A DNA stretch of 64,000 nucleotides from Lasioglossum baleicum (GCF_051020765.1 NW_027469116.1:682001-746000), one strand, 5' to 3'; numbered from the stretch's first letter, positions 21,201 to 34,006 are shown. Notes: generated by a model not told the origin, from the sequence alone. Translations and numbers: made by a program.

Positions 21201-22139
21201 ATGGAGGACCAGTCATGGGTGGATGCCTGGATGAAGGCATTATTGGGGCTCCCGAGTGGGGAAACAATTACCACCCCCGAAGAAGACTCCGCGGAAGAAA
21301 CGCGGCACCAAATTGAAGATCCTGCCGAGGAACGGAAGGAAGGGGAAGAGGAGCCACCAAGCGTCCAACAGGAGGACGAAGGGGACGCGGAGCAGACGGA
21401 CGAAATAATTCGCCTAGGCCTCCTGGCGGCATTGCGGGCGTTATACCCGTCGGCCACGACCTCGGGGGAGGAGGAGCCCGACCGGGAAGAAGCAGAGGTA
21501 CCGGGGGGGACGTCGGAAGAACCCCCCCCATTAGGCTCACCGGTCCCAACATCACAACCCCGGGAGGAGCAAATGGCGGTGATACTGGCCTGGGCACAGG
21601 CCTTCGGCAGGGGAGGACCCCGCGGACGGGAAAGGTGGGCTAAAATATCGAACCCGGACTCAAGCTTTAGACCGATCCCAGCAGCTCAGGTCAAGCCGGG
21701 CCCGAGCCCGAGGTTCTTACCAACGGCCGTCGTACCGCCAGCAGCAGGAGGAAGAAGCCAGAACCGGCAACACGAAAACGTGGAGGCGAGGATGCGGCGC
21801 ATCCAAGAGCAACAGCGCCGAACGGTTGAGGTACTGGCCCCGGGAGGACAGGAGGAAGTACCTCGAAGTCCAAACGGAGGCAGGCAAGAGGGAAGGGCGA
21901 TCCCGGCGGGCGGACCCAGGTGGCGGGGAGCCGCGAAGAAGAAGCGCGGGTGCGAAGTGGAATTCGGCTGTTGGAGATGCCACAGCATGGAACACACCCA
22001 TCATGAGTGCCGCAAGCCACAAAGATGGGATTATTGCTTCCGGTGTGGGCGACCGTTTTACACGGTTAAGACGTGCCCCGAATGCAAGGATACATGGAGA
22101 ACGGGGGGGCCACGGCATGACCGGGGGCCTAAATGGTAG
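21201..22139 (+). CDS. ORF3: acidic protein with Gag-like zinc module, in the env position
   Basis: 312 aa, unknown function. The ATG is in good context (A at -3, G at +4). Residues 1-110 are very acidic and Glu-rich. A helix-like QMAVILAWAQAFG lies at 124-136, then a Pro/Gly/Arg-rich middle and a basic AAKKKRG at 244-250. The end has CCHC C257, C260, H265, C270, then C279, C282, C292, C295 in CX2C-X9-CX2C spacing, with Y287 where a knuckle histidine would be. The same two-part layout closes Gag, so ORF3 may derive from a nucleocapsid duplication or a recruited Gag. There is no signal peptide or transmembrane span, so it is not an envelope protein. It could bind the element's RNA or act as a Gag cofactor. 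Expression may need splicing, reinitiation or the A12 leader. It has no internal stop, which argues that it is maintained. Confidence 0.85.
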   Translation: MEDQSWVDAWMKALLGLPSGETITTPEEDSAEETRHQIEDPAEERKEGEEEPPSVQQEDEGDAEQTDEIIRLGLLAALRALYPSATTSGEEEPDREEAEVPGGTSEEPPPLGSPVPTSQPREEQMAVILAWAQAFGRGGPRGRERWAKISNPDSSFRPIPAAQVKPGPSPRFLPTAVVPPAAGGRSQNRQHENVEARMRRIQEQQRRTVEVLAPGGQEEVPRSPNGGRQEGRAIPAGGPRWRGAAKKKRGCEVEFGCWRCHSMEHTHHECRKPQRWDYCFRCGRPFYTVKTCPECKDTWRTGGPRHDRGPKW

Positions 22140-22721
22140 GCGGTCGCCCACCACCGGACTGAGGGCTGCAACATCGCCGACAGCCGAAGAGGAGAGGAGA
22201 AAAAGAAATAAGACTGTGAGAGCTAATCAGAAAGAAGACCAAAGATAAAGTATTTATTTTAGTTTCGTGTGTGGGAAACCTTGCCGCGCCAACAGGCACG
22301 TAAAAGTTAGATTATTTTTTTTTGAAGGTCCCACACAATTTTTTTTTGCCGCACCTAAGCGTGCTTTAATGTTCCTCTTTGCCGCGCCAAGGCGCATAAT
22401 AAAAACGGTTAATGATAAGGGAGGAGAGTCGCTTCATTCACCCCTACCCCGTCGTCGTCAAGCGTCCGGGCCAAGCGGGGCCCGGCAAAAGCGTAAGTTT
22501 CGTTTCAGATGCGAGCCGGCGGTGTGAGCAGGCCTCGTCAACAGGAAAGAAGTAAGGAGGTTAAGATTGCAGGTACTTGTCTGGGACTGGTGTTGTCGGG
22601 TTCGTACATGTCTCTATGTTGGTTTTGGGATACACCACGGAACTCTGAGGATGATCGATCGTCACCGAGCCCACGAATGAATTGACCGGTAACTGCCAAG
22701 CGGTGTGCCCCGGTCTCCTTT
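22140..22721 (+). other. Retrotransposon 3' untranslated region
   Basis: 582 bp between ORF3 and the polypurine tract, with no convincing ORF. It holds two T9 runs near 22315 and 22339, and three related CG-rich motifs (GCCGCGCC..., GCCGCACC..., GCCGCGCCAAGGCGC) near 22283-22396 that may fold into small hairpins. A 6-bp GACCGG/CCGGTC inverted repeat spans 22684-22715. Confidence 0.7.
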
Positions 22722-22735
22722 AGGGGGGGAGGAGT
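22722..22735 (+). promoter_or_regulatory. Polypurine tract
   Basis: AGGGGGGGAGGAG followed by a single T immediately abuts the TG of the 3' LTR. This is the expected position and composition for the primer of plus-strand DNA synthesis. Confidence 0.9.
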
Positions 22736-24379
22736 TGTGACGTGGCAGCTTTGCCGACGTCTGTCCGAACCCTTTTAACCGAGACCGGGTCACTCGCGAG
22801 CCGATACGAATCGAAGCGAGCGTAGCGATCGATCTCCCTGGAGACAACCGGCCTCCAGCGGCGGAAAATTTATCGCATTTGAATGTCGCGCCGCTGGGCG
22901 CGACACGGAGTTTCAGGACCTGCTCCCTTGCAGGGGGAGCCGACACCTATCCGCAGCTGCTAATTGGCGAAAGCCATTACGGGAAGACGCCCGGCCGACC
23001 TATCACGCAACGGCGCGAACGAGGAAGACAACGGGGATTGGACCGAGCTCGGATTCACCAACCCGGAGATGCCGACGAGGAAATGACTTCGTAGGGACGC
23101 TCATCTGCCCAACCTTGCCGACTCTCACCCGGGAACAGCCACGAGAGCTCACCTGGAATAGCTCGGGTCCATCCCCTCGCCCTCGCAGCGTTATCGGACG
23201 CGGCCCCGAGAAAATGAACAATTGTCGGAGGCCCGGGTCCGAATTCCCCGAATTCGGCCCTGTAGCGAGGAGCCACGCGATAGGTCCGGCCGTCGTAGCA
23301 GCGAGGATAGATGAGGAAGTAGTGGGGGACGCCCCGTTTCCGCGTTCCGAGCCGACGCGAAGTGTGTCACTAGGACGAAGGACAAAGTGACACGCGCACG
23401 TGTTTTGAAACCGCGTTGATCATAGCAAAGTACTGTGCTACGACCGCCATTGTCGAGCTTGAGCCGTGCCGTTTGGTAAGTACCGGTCATAATACTGCGA
23501 ATAAAGTTCTGTGATTGCTCGTGTTGGCTCGGGACGTCTTTTGGAAGGTTCTGTAACCTATTTGCGCGGGCTAAGTGCTTCGGCGCGTCCGGGGTCCGAG
23601 ACGAGTGTTCTCGCGCCGGCGCCGAAGCAGTGTGTCGTAGCGATCCCGAGTGGTTTTGCGGGACGTACGAATTTCGATTGCGGCCCTTTAGATTCACGAT
23701 CCTCGGAAGTTCCACGGTGGGACGACGCGACGCGCCCGCTTCGATCTCGCTACGTGTTTGCCGTCCTCGCCTAGTCTCTTCGCACTGCGACGCGTATTCT
23801 ATCGGGGCTCGGCGGAAATCGTGCCTTTCCAGGCTTGTATCATTCACGCGGAATCCTGTGACCGCCGAGTCCGACGCGAACCGGGAATATTACGCGCGAA
23901 CGACCGAACACCCGTCGAAATCGATCGAGATCGCGCCGGCGGCCATCTTGTTCGCCACCGGCTCTCGCCGGTGGCCTGTCAACGTTAATTCCCGAGATAA
24001 TAAACGATCTTTGTCTGCCGTAAATGTCTCGGTTCATTCTTTCCCTGTGAGAAACGTTCCCGTCGCGGGGAATGCCCCGTCTTTCACTCCACGTGTAACC
24101 TCGGACCCTTCTACCGCTATCCCAGGTCGCGCAATCCTCGTGTGTTCGGAAAAGTGATCCCTCGGGTTTGAATCCCGATTGTTTTCGTGCGGCACGAGGG
24201 CGTGCCTGGCGCCCGTAGGTCCCATTTCGAGCGCTCGAGGGAGAACAATTTCGAATACGCGAGTGATTGTTTGTCCCGGGAGGACCACGTTTCGCGCGAC
24301 CGAGCGTGGCCCGGCCGTCAGGCCATAATTTCCCGAGTCCGGTCACCGATTCTGTCGAGAACCGGTGAACGGCGTGACA
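22736..24379 (+). repeat. 3' long terminal repeat
   Basis: 1,644 bp, identical by eye to the 5' LTR at 13546-15189. It begins TGTGACG after the polypurine tract and ends CGTGACA before the AGGT target copy. It should provide the 3' end of the element's transcript. Read-through into the satellite to the right is possible but not shown. Confidence 0.96.
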
Positions 24380-24383
24380 AGGT
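24380..24383 (+). other. Target-site duplication AGGT, right copy
   Basis: Matches 13542-13545. Satellite sequence continues directly (ATATCGCC), so the insertion left the array otherwise undisturbed. Confidence 0.92.
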
Positions 24384-27300
24384 ATATCGCCTTTCCGAAA
24401 TTTCCGGGAGCTCGTCGGGCCTTCGGCCCCGCTCGGCTCGAGGTCGAGGTCGTCGGTAGCGACGATGGTGGCGGGGAGGTGCGCAATTGGTCTGTCATCG
24501 CCATCCTACCCCCCAACCCCCCCTCACCCTTTAAAATTAATAGAAAATGTAAACCTAAACGTAGAGTCGGATTTGTAACCTCGAAGTTACAAGTCCATTC
24601 GCTCAACTATCAAGGGAGAGTAAACGCGGCGACTGTGGCGGCACTCGCCGCCGATGCGATGTCAGCGTCGCGAAGTTGGCGTTAAATTCGAACGTTTGAA
24701 TCAGTTATTTTCTTTCGGGCCCTTTTCAGACCTGAACCGTGGAAGCGCCGAAATTCGGGTTTCATTTTTAACGCGGCAGCTTACACCCCCCGAGCGTTAA
24801 CGACCACTGCCGGTGGTGGTCGGTAAGTTATCCTCCGCCGAGGTCGACGCGCGTTACCGATGCACACGTAAAAAATTTTCCGCGAATTTTCGCGAATTTT
24901 TCGCGCGGTAAGCCTTCGTCTCCGCGTCCTCCGTCCGACAAGCCTACTCTCGCCCGCACCCGTCGACCCGTTCTCGAGCTATACGGCGACAGAGAAACTT
25001 TGATTTTTCACTAATTTGACGTCATCGAGAAAGTTACGGCCAACTGGGAATTAAAGGTATATCGCCTTCCCGAAATTTCCGGGAGCCCGTCGGGCCTTCG
25101 GCCCCGCTCGGCTCGACGTCGAGGTCGTCGGTAGCGACGATGGTGGCGGGGAGGTGCGCAATTGGTCTGTCATCGCCATCCTCCCCCCCAACCCCCCCTC
25201 ACCCTTTAAAATTAATGGAAAATGTAAACCTAAACGTAGAGTCGGATTTGTAACCTCGAAGTTACAAGTCCATTCGCTCAACTATCAAGGGAGAGTAAAC
25301 GCGGCGACTGTGGCGGCACTCGCCGCCGATGCGATGTCAGCGTCGCGAAGTTGGCGTTAAATTCGAACGTTTGAATCAGTTATTTTCTTTCGGGCCCTTT
25401 TCAGCCCTGAACCGTGGAAGCGCCGAAATTCGGGTTTCATTTTTAACGCGGCAGCTTATACCCCCCGAGCCGTTACGGACCACTGCCGGTGGTGGTCGGT
25501 AAGTTATCCTCCGCCGAGGTCGACGCGCGTTACCGATGCACACGTAAAAAATATTCCGCGAATTTTCGCGAATTTTTCGCGCGGTAAGCCTTCGTCTCCG
25601 CGTCGTCCGTCCGACGAACCTACTCTCGCCCGCACCCGTCGACCCGTTCTCGAGCTATACGGCGACAAAGAAACTATGATTTTTCACTAATTTGACGTCA
25701 TCGAGAAAGTTACGGCCAACTGGGAATTAAAGGTATATCGCCTTTCCGAAATTTCCGGGAGCCCGTCGGGCCTTCGGCCCCGCTCGGCTCGGCTCGGCTC
25801 GAGGTCGAGGTCGTCGGTAGCGACGATGGTGGCGGGGAGGTGCGCAATTGGGCTGTCATCGCCATCATCCTCCCAACCCCCCCTCACCCTTTAAAATTAA
25901 TGGAAAATGTAAACCTAAACGTAGAGTCGGATTCGTAACCTCGAAGTTACAAGTCCATTCGCTCAACTATCAAGGGAGAGTAAACGCGGCGACTGTGGCG
26001 GCACTCGCCGCCGAAGCGATGTCAGCGTCGCGAAGTTGGCGTTAAATTCGAACGTTTGAATCAGTTATTTTCTTTCGGGCCCTTTTCAGCCCTGAACCGT
26101 GGAAGCGCCGAAATTCGGGTTTCATTTTTAACGCGGCAGCTTATACCCCTCGAGCCGTTACCGACCACTGCCGGTGGTGGTCGGTAAGTTATCCTCCGCC
26201 GAGGTCGACGCGCGTTACCGATGCACACGTAAAAAATTTTCCGCGAATTTTCGCGAATTTTTCGCGCGGTAAGCCTTCGTCTCCGCGTCCTCCGTCCGAC
26301 AAGCCTACTCTCGCCCGCACCCGTCGACCCGTTCTCGAGCTATACGGCGACAAAGAAACTTTGATTTTTCACTAATTTGACGTCATCGAGAAAGTTACGG
26401 CCAACTGGGAATTAAAGGTATATCGCCTTTCCGAAATTTCCGGGAGCTCGTCGGGCCTTTGGCCCCGCTCGGCTCGAGGTCGAGGTCGTCGGTAGCGACG
26501 ATGGTGGAGGGGAGGTGCGCAATTGGTCTGTCATCGCCATCCTCCCCCCCAACCCCCCCTCACCCTTTAAAATTAATGGAAAATGTAAACCTAAACGTAG
26601 AGTCGGATTCGTAACCTCGAAGTTACAAGTCCATTCGCTCAACTATCAAGGGAGAGCAAACGCGGCGACTGTGGCGGCACTCGCCGCCGATGCGATGTCA
26701 GCGTCGCGAAGTTGGCGTTAAATTCGAACGTTTGAATCAGTTATTTTCTTTCGGTCCCTTTTCAGCCCTGAACCGTGGAAGCGCCGAAATTCGGGTTTCA
26801 TTTTTAACGCGGCAGCTTATACCCCCCGTGCCGTTACCGACCACTGCCGGTGGTGGTCGGTAAGTTATCCTCCGCCGAGGTCGACGCGCGTTACCGATGC
26901 ACACGTAAAAAATTTTCCGGGAATTTTCGCGAATTTTTCGCGCGGTAAGCCTTCGTCTCCGCGTCCTCCGTCCGACGAGCCTACTCTCGCCCGCACCCGT
27001 CGACCCGTTCTCGAGCTATACGGCGACAAAGAAACTTTGATTTTTCACTAATTTGACGTCATCGAGAAAGTTACGGCCAACTGGGAATTAAAGGTATATC
27101 GCCTTTCCGAAATTTCCGGGAGCCCGTCGGGCCTTCGGCCCCGCTCGGCTCGGCTCGGCTCGAGGTCGAGGTCGTCGGTAGCGACGATGGTGGCGGGGAG
27201 GTGCGCAATTGGTCTGTCATCGCCATCATCCTCCCAACCCCCCCTCACCCTTTAAAATTAATGGAAAATGTAAACCTAAACGTAGAGTCGGATTCGTAAC

Positions 27301-30300
27301 CTCGAAGTTACAAGTCCATTCGCTCAACCATCAAGGGAGAGTAAACGCGGCGACTGTGGCGGCACTCGCCGCCGATGCGAAGTCAGCGTCGCGAAATTGG
27401 CGTTAAATTCGAACGTTTGGATCAGTTATTTTCTTTCGGGCCCTTTTCAGCCCTGAACCGTGGAAGCGCCGAAATTCGGGTTTCATTTTTAACGCGGCAG
27501 CTTATACCCCCCGTGCCGTTACCGACCACTGCCGGTGGTGGTCGGTAAGTTATCCTCCGCCGAGGTCGACGCGCGTTACCGATGCACACGTAAAAAATTT
27601 TCCGGGAATTTTCGCGAATTTTTCGCGCGGTAAGCCTTCGTCTCCGCGTCCTCCGTCCGACGAGCCTACTCTCGCCCGCACCCGTCGACCCGTTCTCGAG
27701 CTATACGGCGACAAAGAAACTTTGATTTTTCACTAATTTGACGTCATCGAGAAAGTTACGGCCAACTGGGAATTAAAGGTATATCGCCTTTCCGAAATTT
27801 CCGGGAGCCCGTCGGGCCTTCGGCCCCGCTCGGCTCGGCTCGGCTCGAGGTCGAGGTCGTCGGTAGCGACGATGGTGGCGGGGAGGTGCGCAATTGGTCT
27901 GTCATCGCCATCATCCTCCCAACCCCCCCTCACCCTTTAAAATTAATGGAAAATGTAAACCTAAACGTAGAGTCGGATTCGTAACCTCGAAGTTACAAGT
28001 CCATTCGCTCAACCATCAAGGGAGAGTAAACGCGGCGACTGTGGCGGCACTCGCCGCCGATGCGAAGTCAGCGTCGCGAAATTGGCGTTAAATTCGAACG
28101 TTTGGATCAGTTATTTTCTTTCGGGCCCTTTTCAGCCCTGAACCGTGGAAGCGCCGAAATTCGAGTTTCATTTTTAACGCGGCAGCTTATACCCCCCGAG
28201 CCGTTACGGACCACTGCCGGTGGTGGTCGGTAAGTTATCCTCCGCCGAGGTCGACGCGCGTTACCGATGCACACGTAAAAAATTTTCCGCGAATTTTCGC
28301 GAATTTTTCGCGCGGTAAGCCTTCGTCTCCGCGTCCTCCGTCCGACAAGCCTACTCTCGCCCGCACCCGTCGACCCGTCCTCGAGCTATACGGCGACAAA
28401 GAAACTTTGATTTTTCACTAATTTGACGTCATCGAGAAAGTTACGGCCAACTGGGAATTAAAGGTATATCGCCTTCCCGAAATTTCCGGGAGCCCGTCGG
28501 GCCTTCGGCCCCGCTCGGCTCGACGTCGAGTTCGTCGGTAGCGACGATGGTGGCGGGGAGGTGCGCAATTGGTCTGTCATCGCCATCCTCCCCCCCAACC
28601 CCCCCTCACCCTTTAAAATTAATGGAAAATGTAAACCTAAACGTAGAGTCGGATTCGTAACCTCGAAGTTACAAGTCCATTCGCTCAACTATCAAGGGAG
28701 AGTAAACGCGGCGACTGTGGCGGCACTCGCCGCTGATGCGATGTCAGCGTCGCGAAGTTGGCGTTAAATTCGAACGTTTGAATCAGTTATTTTCTTTCGG
28801 GCCCTTTTCAGCCCTGAACCGTGGAAGCGCCGAAATTCGGGTTTCATTTTTAACGCGGCAGCTTATACCCCCCGTGCCGTTACCGACCACTGCAGGTGGT
28901 GGTCGGTAAGTTATCCTCCGCCGAGGTCGACGCGCGTTACCGATGCACACGTAAAAAATTTTCCGCGAATTTTCGCGAATTTTTCGCGCGGTAAGCCTTC
29001 GTCTCCGCGTCCTCCGTCCGACAAGCCTACTCTCGCCCGCACCCGTCGACCCGTCCTCGAGCTATACGGCGACAAAGAAACTTTGATTTTTCACTAATTT
29101 GACGTCATCGAGAAAGTTACGGCCAACTGGGAATTAAAGGTATATCGCCTTTCCGAAATTTCCGGGAGCTCGTCGGGCCTTCGGCCCCGCTCGGCTCGAG
29201 GTAGAGGTCGTCGGTAGCGACGATGGTGGCGGGGAGGTGCGCAATTGGTCTGTCATCGCCATCCTCCCCCCCAACCCCCCCCTCACCCTTTAAAATTAAT
29301 GGAAAATGTAAACCTAAACGTAGAGTCGGATTTGTAACCTCGAAGTTACAAGTCCATTCGCTCAACTATCAAGGGAGAGTAAACGCGGCGACTGTGGCGG
29401 CACTCGCCGCCGATGCGATGTCAGCGTCGCGAAGTTGGCGTTAAATTCGAACGTTTGAATCAGTTATTTTCTTTCGGGCCCTTTTCAGCCCTGAACCGTG
29501 GAAGCGCCGAAATTCGGGTTTCATTTTTAACGCGGCAGCTTATACCCCCCGAGCGTTAACGACCACTGCCGGTGGTGGTCGGTAAGTTATCCTCCGCCGA
29601 GGTCGACGCGCGTTACCGATGCACACGTAAAAAATTTACCGCGAATTTTCGCGAATTTTTCGCGCGGTAAGCCTTCGTCTCCGCGTCCTCCGTCCGACAA
29701 GCCTACTCTCGCCCGCACCCGTCGACCCGTTCTCGAGTTATACGGCGACAAAGAAACTTTGATTTTTCACTAATTTGACGTCATCGAGAAAGTTACGGCC
29801 AACTGGGAATTAAAGGTATATCGCCTTTCCGAAATTTCCGGGAGCCCGTCGGGCCTTCGGCCCCGCTCGGCTCGGTTCGGCTCGAGGTCGAGGTCGTCGG
29901 TAGCGACGATGGTGGCGGGGAGGTGCGCAATTAGTCTGTCATCGCCATCATCCTCCCAACACCCCCTCACCCTTTAAAATTAATGGAAAATGTAAACCTA
30001 AACGTAGAGTCGGATTCGTAACCTCGAAGTTACAAGTCCATTCGCTCAACTATCAAGGGAGAGTAAACGCGGCGACTGTGGCGGCTCTCGCCACCGATGC
30101 GATGTCAGCGTCGCGAAGTTGGCGTTAAATTCGAACGTTTGAATCAGTTATTTTCTTTCGGGCCCTTTTCAGCCCTGAACCGTGGAAGCGCCGAAATTCG
30201 GGTTTCATTTTTAACGCGGCAGCTTATACCCCCCGAGCCGTTACCGACCACTGCCGGTGGTGGTCGGTAAGTTATCCTCCGCTGAGGTCGACGCGCGTTA

Positions 30301-32643
30301 CCGATGCACACGTAAAAAATTTTCCGCGAATTTTCGCGAATTTTTCGCGCGGTAAGCCTTCGTCTCCGCGTCCTCCGTCCGACGAGCCTACTCTCGCCCG
30401 CACCCGTTGACCCGTTCTCGAGCTATACGGCGACAAAGAAACTTTGATTTTTCACTAATTTGACGTCATCGAGAAAGTTACGGCCAACTGGGAATTAAAG
30501 GTATATCGCCTTTCCGAAATTTCCGGGAGCTCGTCGGGCCTACGGTCCCGCTCGGCTCGAGGTCGAGGTCGTCGGTAGCGACGATGGTGGCGGGGAGGTG
30601 CGCAATTGGTCTGTCATCGCCATCCCCCCCAACCCCCCCTCACCCTTTAAAATTAATGGAAAATGTAAACCTAAACGTAGAGTCGGATTTGTAACCTCGA
30701 AGTTACAAGTCCATTCGCTCAACTATCAAGGGAGAGTAAACGCGGCGACTGTGGCGGCACTCGCCGCCGATGCGATGTCAGCGTCGCGAAGTTGGCGTTA
30801 AATTCGAACGTTTGAATCAGTTATTTTCTTTCGGGCCCTTTTCAGCCCTGAACCGCGGAAGCGCCGAAATTCGGGTTTCATTTTTAACGCGGCAGCTTAT
30901 ACCCCCCGAGCCGTTACCGACCACTGCCGGTGGTGGTCGGTAAGTTATCCTCCGCAGAGGTCGACGCGCGTTACCGATGCACACGTAAAAAATTTTCCGC
31001 GAATTTTCGCGAATTTTTCGCGCGGTAAGCCTTCGTCTCCGCGTCCTCCGTCCGACGAGCCTACTCTCGCCCGCACCCGTCGACCCGTTCTCGAGTTATA
31101 CGGCGACAAAGAAACTTTGATTTTTCACTAATTTGACGTCATCGAGAAAGTTACGGCCAACTGGGAATTAAAGGTATATCGCCTTTCCGAAATTTCCGGG
31201 AGCCCGTCGGGCCTTCGGCCCCGCTCGGCTCGGCTCGGCTCGAGGTCGAGGTCGTCGGTAGCGACGATGGTGGCGGGGAGGTGCGCAATTGGTCTGTCAT
31301 CGCCATCCTCCCCCCCAACCCCCCCTTCCCTTTAAAATTAATGGAAAATGTAAACATAAACGTAGAGTCGGATTCGTAAGCTCAAAGTTACAAGTCAATT
31401 CGCTCAACTATCAAGGGAGAGTAAACGCGGCGACTGTGGCGGCACTCGCCATCGATGCGAAGTCAGCGTCGCGAAGTTGGCGTAAAAATTCGAACGTTTG
31501 AATCAGTTATTTTCTTTCGGGCCCTTTTCAGCCCTGAACCGTGGAAGCGCCGAAATTCGGGTTTCATTTTTAACGCGGCAGCTTATACCCCCCGAGCCGT
31601 TACCGACCACTGCCGGTGGTGGTCGGTAAGTTATCCTCCGCTGAGGTCTACGCGCGTTACCGATGCACACGTAAAAAATTTTCCGCGAATTTTCGCGAAT
31701 TTTTCGCGCGGTAAGCCTTCGTCTCCGCGTCCTCCGTCCGACGAGCCTACTCTCGCCCGCACCCGTCGACCCGTTCTCGAGCTATACGGCGACAAAGAAA
31801 CTTTGATTTTTCACTAATTTGACGTCATCGAGAAAGTTACGGCCAACTGGGAATTAAAGGTATATCGCCTTTCCGAAATTTCCGGGAGCCCGTCGGGCCT
31901 TCGGCCCCGCTCGGCTCGGCTCGGCTCGAGGTCGAGGTCGTCGGTAGCGACGATGGTGGCGGGGAGGTGCGCAATTGGTCTGTCATCGCCATCCTCCCCC
32001 CCAACCCCCCCTCACCCTTTAAAATTAATGGAAAATGTAAACCTAAACGTAGAGTCGGATTCGTAACCTCGAAGTTACAAGTCCATTCGCTCAACTATCG
32101 AGGGAGAGTAAACGCTGCGACTGTGGCGGCACTCGCCGCCGATGCGAAGTCAGCGTCGCGAAATTGGCGTTAAATTCGAACGTTTGGATCAGTTATTTTC
32201 TTTCGGGCCCTTTTCAGCCCTGAACCGTGGAAGCGCCGAAATTCGGGTTTCATTTTTAACGCGGCAGCTTATACCCCCCGAGCCGTTACGGACCACTGCC
32301 GGTGGTGGTCGGTAAGTTATCCTCCGCCGAGGTCGACGCGCGTTACCGATGCACACGTAAAAAATTTTCCGCGAATTTTCGCGAATTTTTCGCGCGGTAA
32401 GCCTTCGTCTCCGCGTCCTCCGTCCGACAAGCCTACTCTCGCCCGCACCCGTCGGCCCGTCCTCGAGCTATACGGCGACAAAGAAACTTTGATTTTTCAC
32501 TAATTTGACGTCATCGAGAAAGTTACGGCCAACTGGGAATTAAAGGTATATCGCCTTTCCGAAATTTGCGGGAGCTCGTCGGGCCTTCGGCCCCGCTCGG
32601 CTCGAGGTCGAGGTCGTCGGTAGCGACGATGGTGGCGGGGAGG

Positions 32644-34006
32644 TGCGCAATTGGTCTGTCATCGCCATCCTCCCCCCCAACCCCCCCTCACCCTTTAAAA
32701 TTAATGGAAAATGTAAACCTAAACGTAGAGTCGGATTCGTAACCTCGAAGTTAAAAGTCCATTCACTCAACTATCAAGGGGGAGTAAACGCGGCGACTGT
32801 GGCGGCACTCGCCGCCGATGCGATTTCAGCGTCGCGAAGTTGGCGTTAAATTCGAACGTTCGAATCAGTTATTTTCTTTCGGGCCCTTTTCAGCCCTGAA
32901 CCGTGGAAGCGCCGAAATTCGGGTTTCATTTTTAACGCGGCAGCTTATACCCCCCGTGCCGTTACCGACCACTGCCGGTGGTGGTCGGTAAGTTATCCTC
33001 CGCCGAGGTCGACACGCGTTACCGATGCACACGTAAAAAATTTTCCGCGAATTTTCGCGAATTTTTCGCGCGGTAAGCCTTCGTCTCCGCGTCCTCCGTC
33101 CGACAAGCCTACTCTCGCCCGCACCCGTCGACCCGTTCTCGAGCTATACGGCGACAAAGAAACTTTGATTTTTCACTAATTTGACGTCATCGAGAAAGTT
33201 ACGGCCAACTGGGAATTAAAGGTATATCGCCTTTCCGAAATTTCCGGGAGCCCGTCGGGCCTTCGGCCATGCTCGGCTCGAGGTCGAGGTCGTCGGTAGC
33301 GACGATGGTGGCGGGGTGGTGCGCAATTGGTCTGTCATCGCCATCCCCCCCCCAACCCTTCCTCACCCTTTAAAATTAATGGAAAATGTAAACCTAAACG
33401 TAGAGTCGGATTCGTAACCTCGAAGTTACAAGTCCATTTGCTCAACCATCAAGGGAGAGTAAACGCGGCGACTGTGGCGGCACTCGCCATCGATGCGAAG
33501 TCAGCGTCGCGAAATTGGCGTTAAATTCGAACGTTTGGATCAGTTATTTTCTTTCGGGCCCTTTTCAGCCCTGAACAGTGGAAGGGCCGAAATTCGGGTT
33601 TCATTTTTAACGCGGCAGCTTATACCCCCCGAGCCGTTACGGACCACTGCCGGTGGTGGTCGGTAAGTTATCCTCCGCCGAGGTCGACGCGCGTTACCGA
33701 TGCACACGTAAAAAATTTTCCGCGAATTTTCGCGAATTTTTCGCGCGGTAAGCCTTCGTCTCCGCGTCCTCCGTCCGACGAGCCTACTCTCGCCCGCACC
33801 CGTCGCCTCGTTCTCGAGCTATACGGCGACAAAGAAACTTTGATTTTTCACTAATTTGACATCATCGAGAAAGTTACGGCCAACTGGGAATTAAAGGTAT
33901 ATCGCCTTTCCGAAATTTCCGGGAGCCCGTCGGGCCTTCGGCCCCGCTCGACTCGGCTCGGCTCGAGGTCGAGGTCGTCGGTAGCGACGATGGTGGCGAG
34001 GAGGCG
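32644..34006 (+). repeat. Two-monomer block also found at 36038-37385 and 52198-53557
   Basis: The first monomer carries GAAGTTAAAAGTCCATTCACTC and, in the common form, GTTCGAATC; the second carries CCATTTGCTCAACC and CCTGAACAGTGG. The same pair, in the same order, recurs at 36038-37385 and 52198-53557. At 32644 and 52198 it is followed by the divergent class (34007 and 53558). Blocks some 19.5 kb apart therefore share private variants, so exchange reaches well beyond neighbours. Confidence 0.65.
32850..32865. other. Intact 16-bp palindrome ATTCGAACGTTCGAAT
   Basis: Perfect palindrome in this monomer, and again at 36242-36257 and 52403-52418. Most other monomers read ATTCGAACGTTTGAAT or end in TTTGGAT, differing at a CpG. 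GTTCGAATC at 32858-32866 also fits the core of an RNA polymerase III B box (GWTCRANNC), though no A box was recognised. Confidence 0.6.

Larger units (their letters stand above)
13546..24379 (+). mobile_element. Complete Ty3/gypsy-type LTR retrotransposon (10,834 bp)
   Basis: Two identical 1,644-bp LTRs starting TG and ending CA flank a tRNA primer site, leader, gag, pol in the order protease-RT-RNase H-integrase, a third ORF and a polypurine tract. That domain order places it in Ty3/gypsy (Metaviridae) rather than copia. All three reading frames are open throughout, the target duplication is intact, and no LTR difference was seen in a full by-eye comparison, so it is young and may be active. 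It sits in the same orientation as the satellite. No env-like ORF is present: ORF3 has no signal peptide, transmembrane span or furin-type site. Family name not assigned. Confidence 0.97.

Noticed and set aside
21201..22139. ORF3 as an envelope gene
   Set aside because: No signal peptide, no transmembrane helix and no cleavage motif; it has zinc-binding cysteines instead.
21268..22154. Minus-strand ORFs opposite ORF3 and pol
   Set aside because: These are shadows of the sense coding frames, with proline/arginine-rich composition and no motifs.
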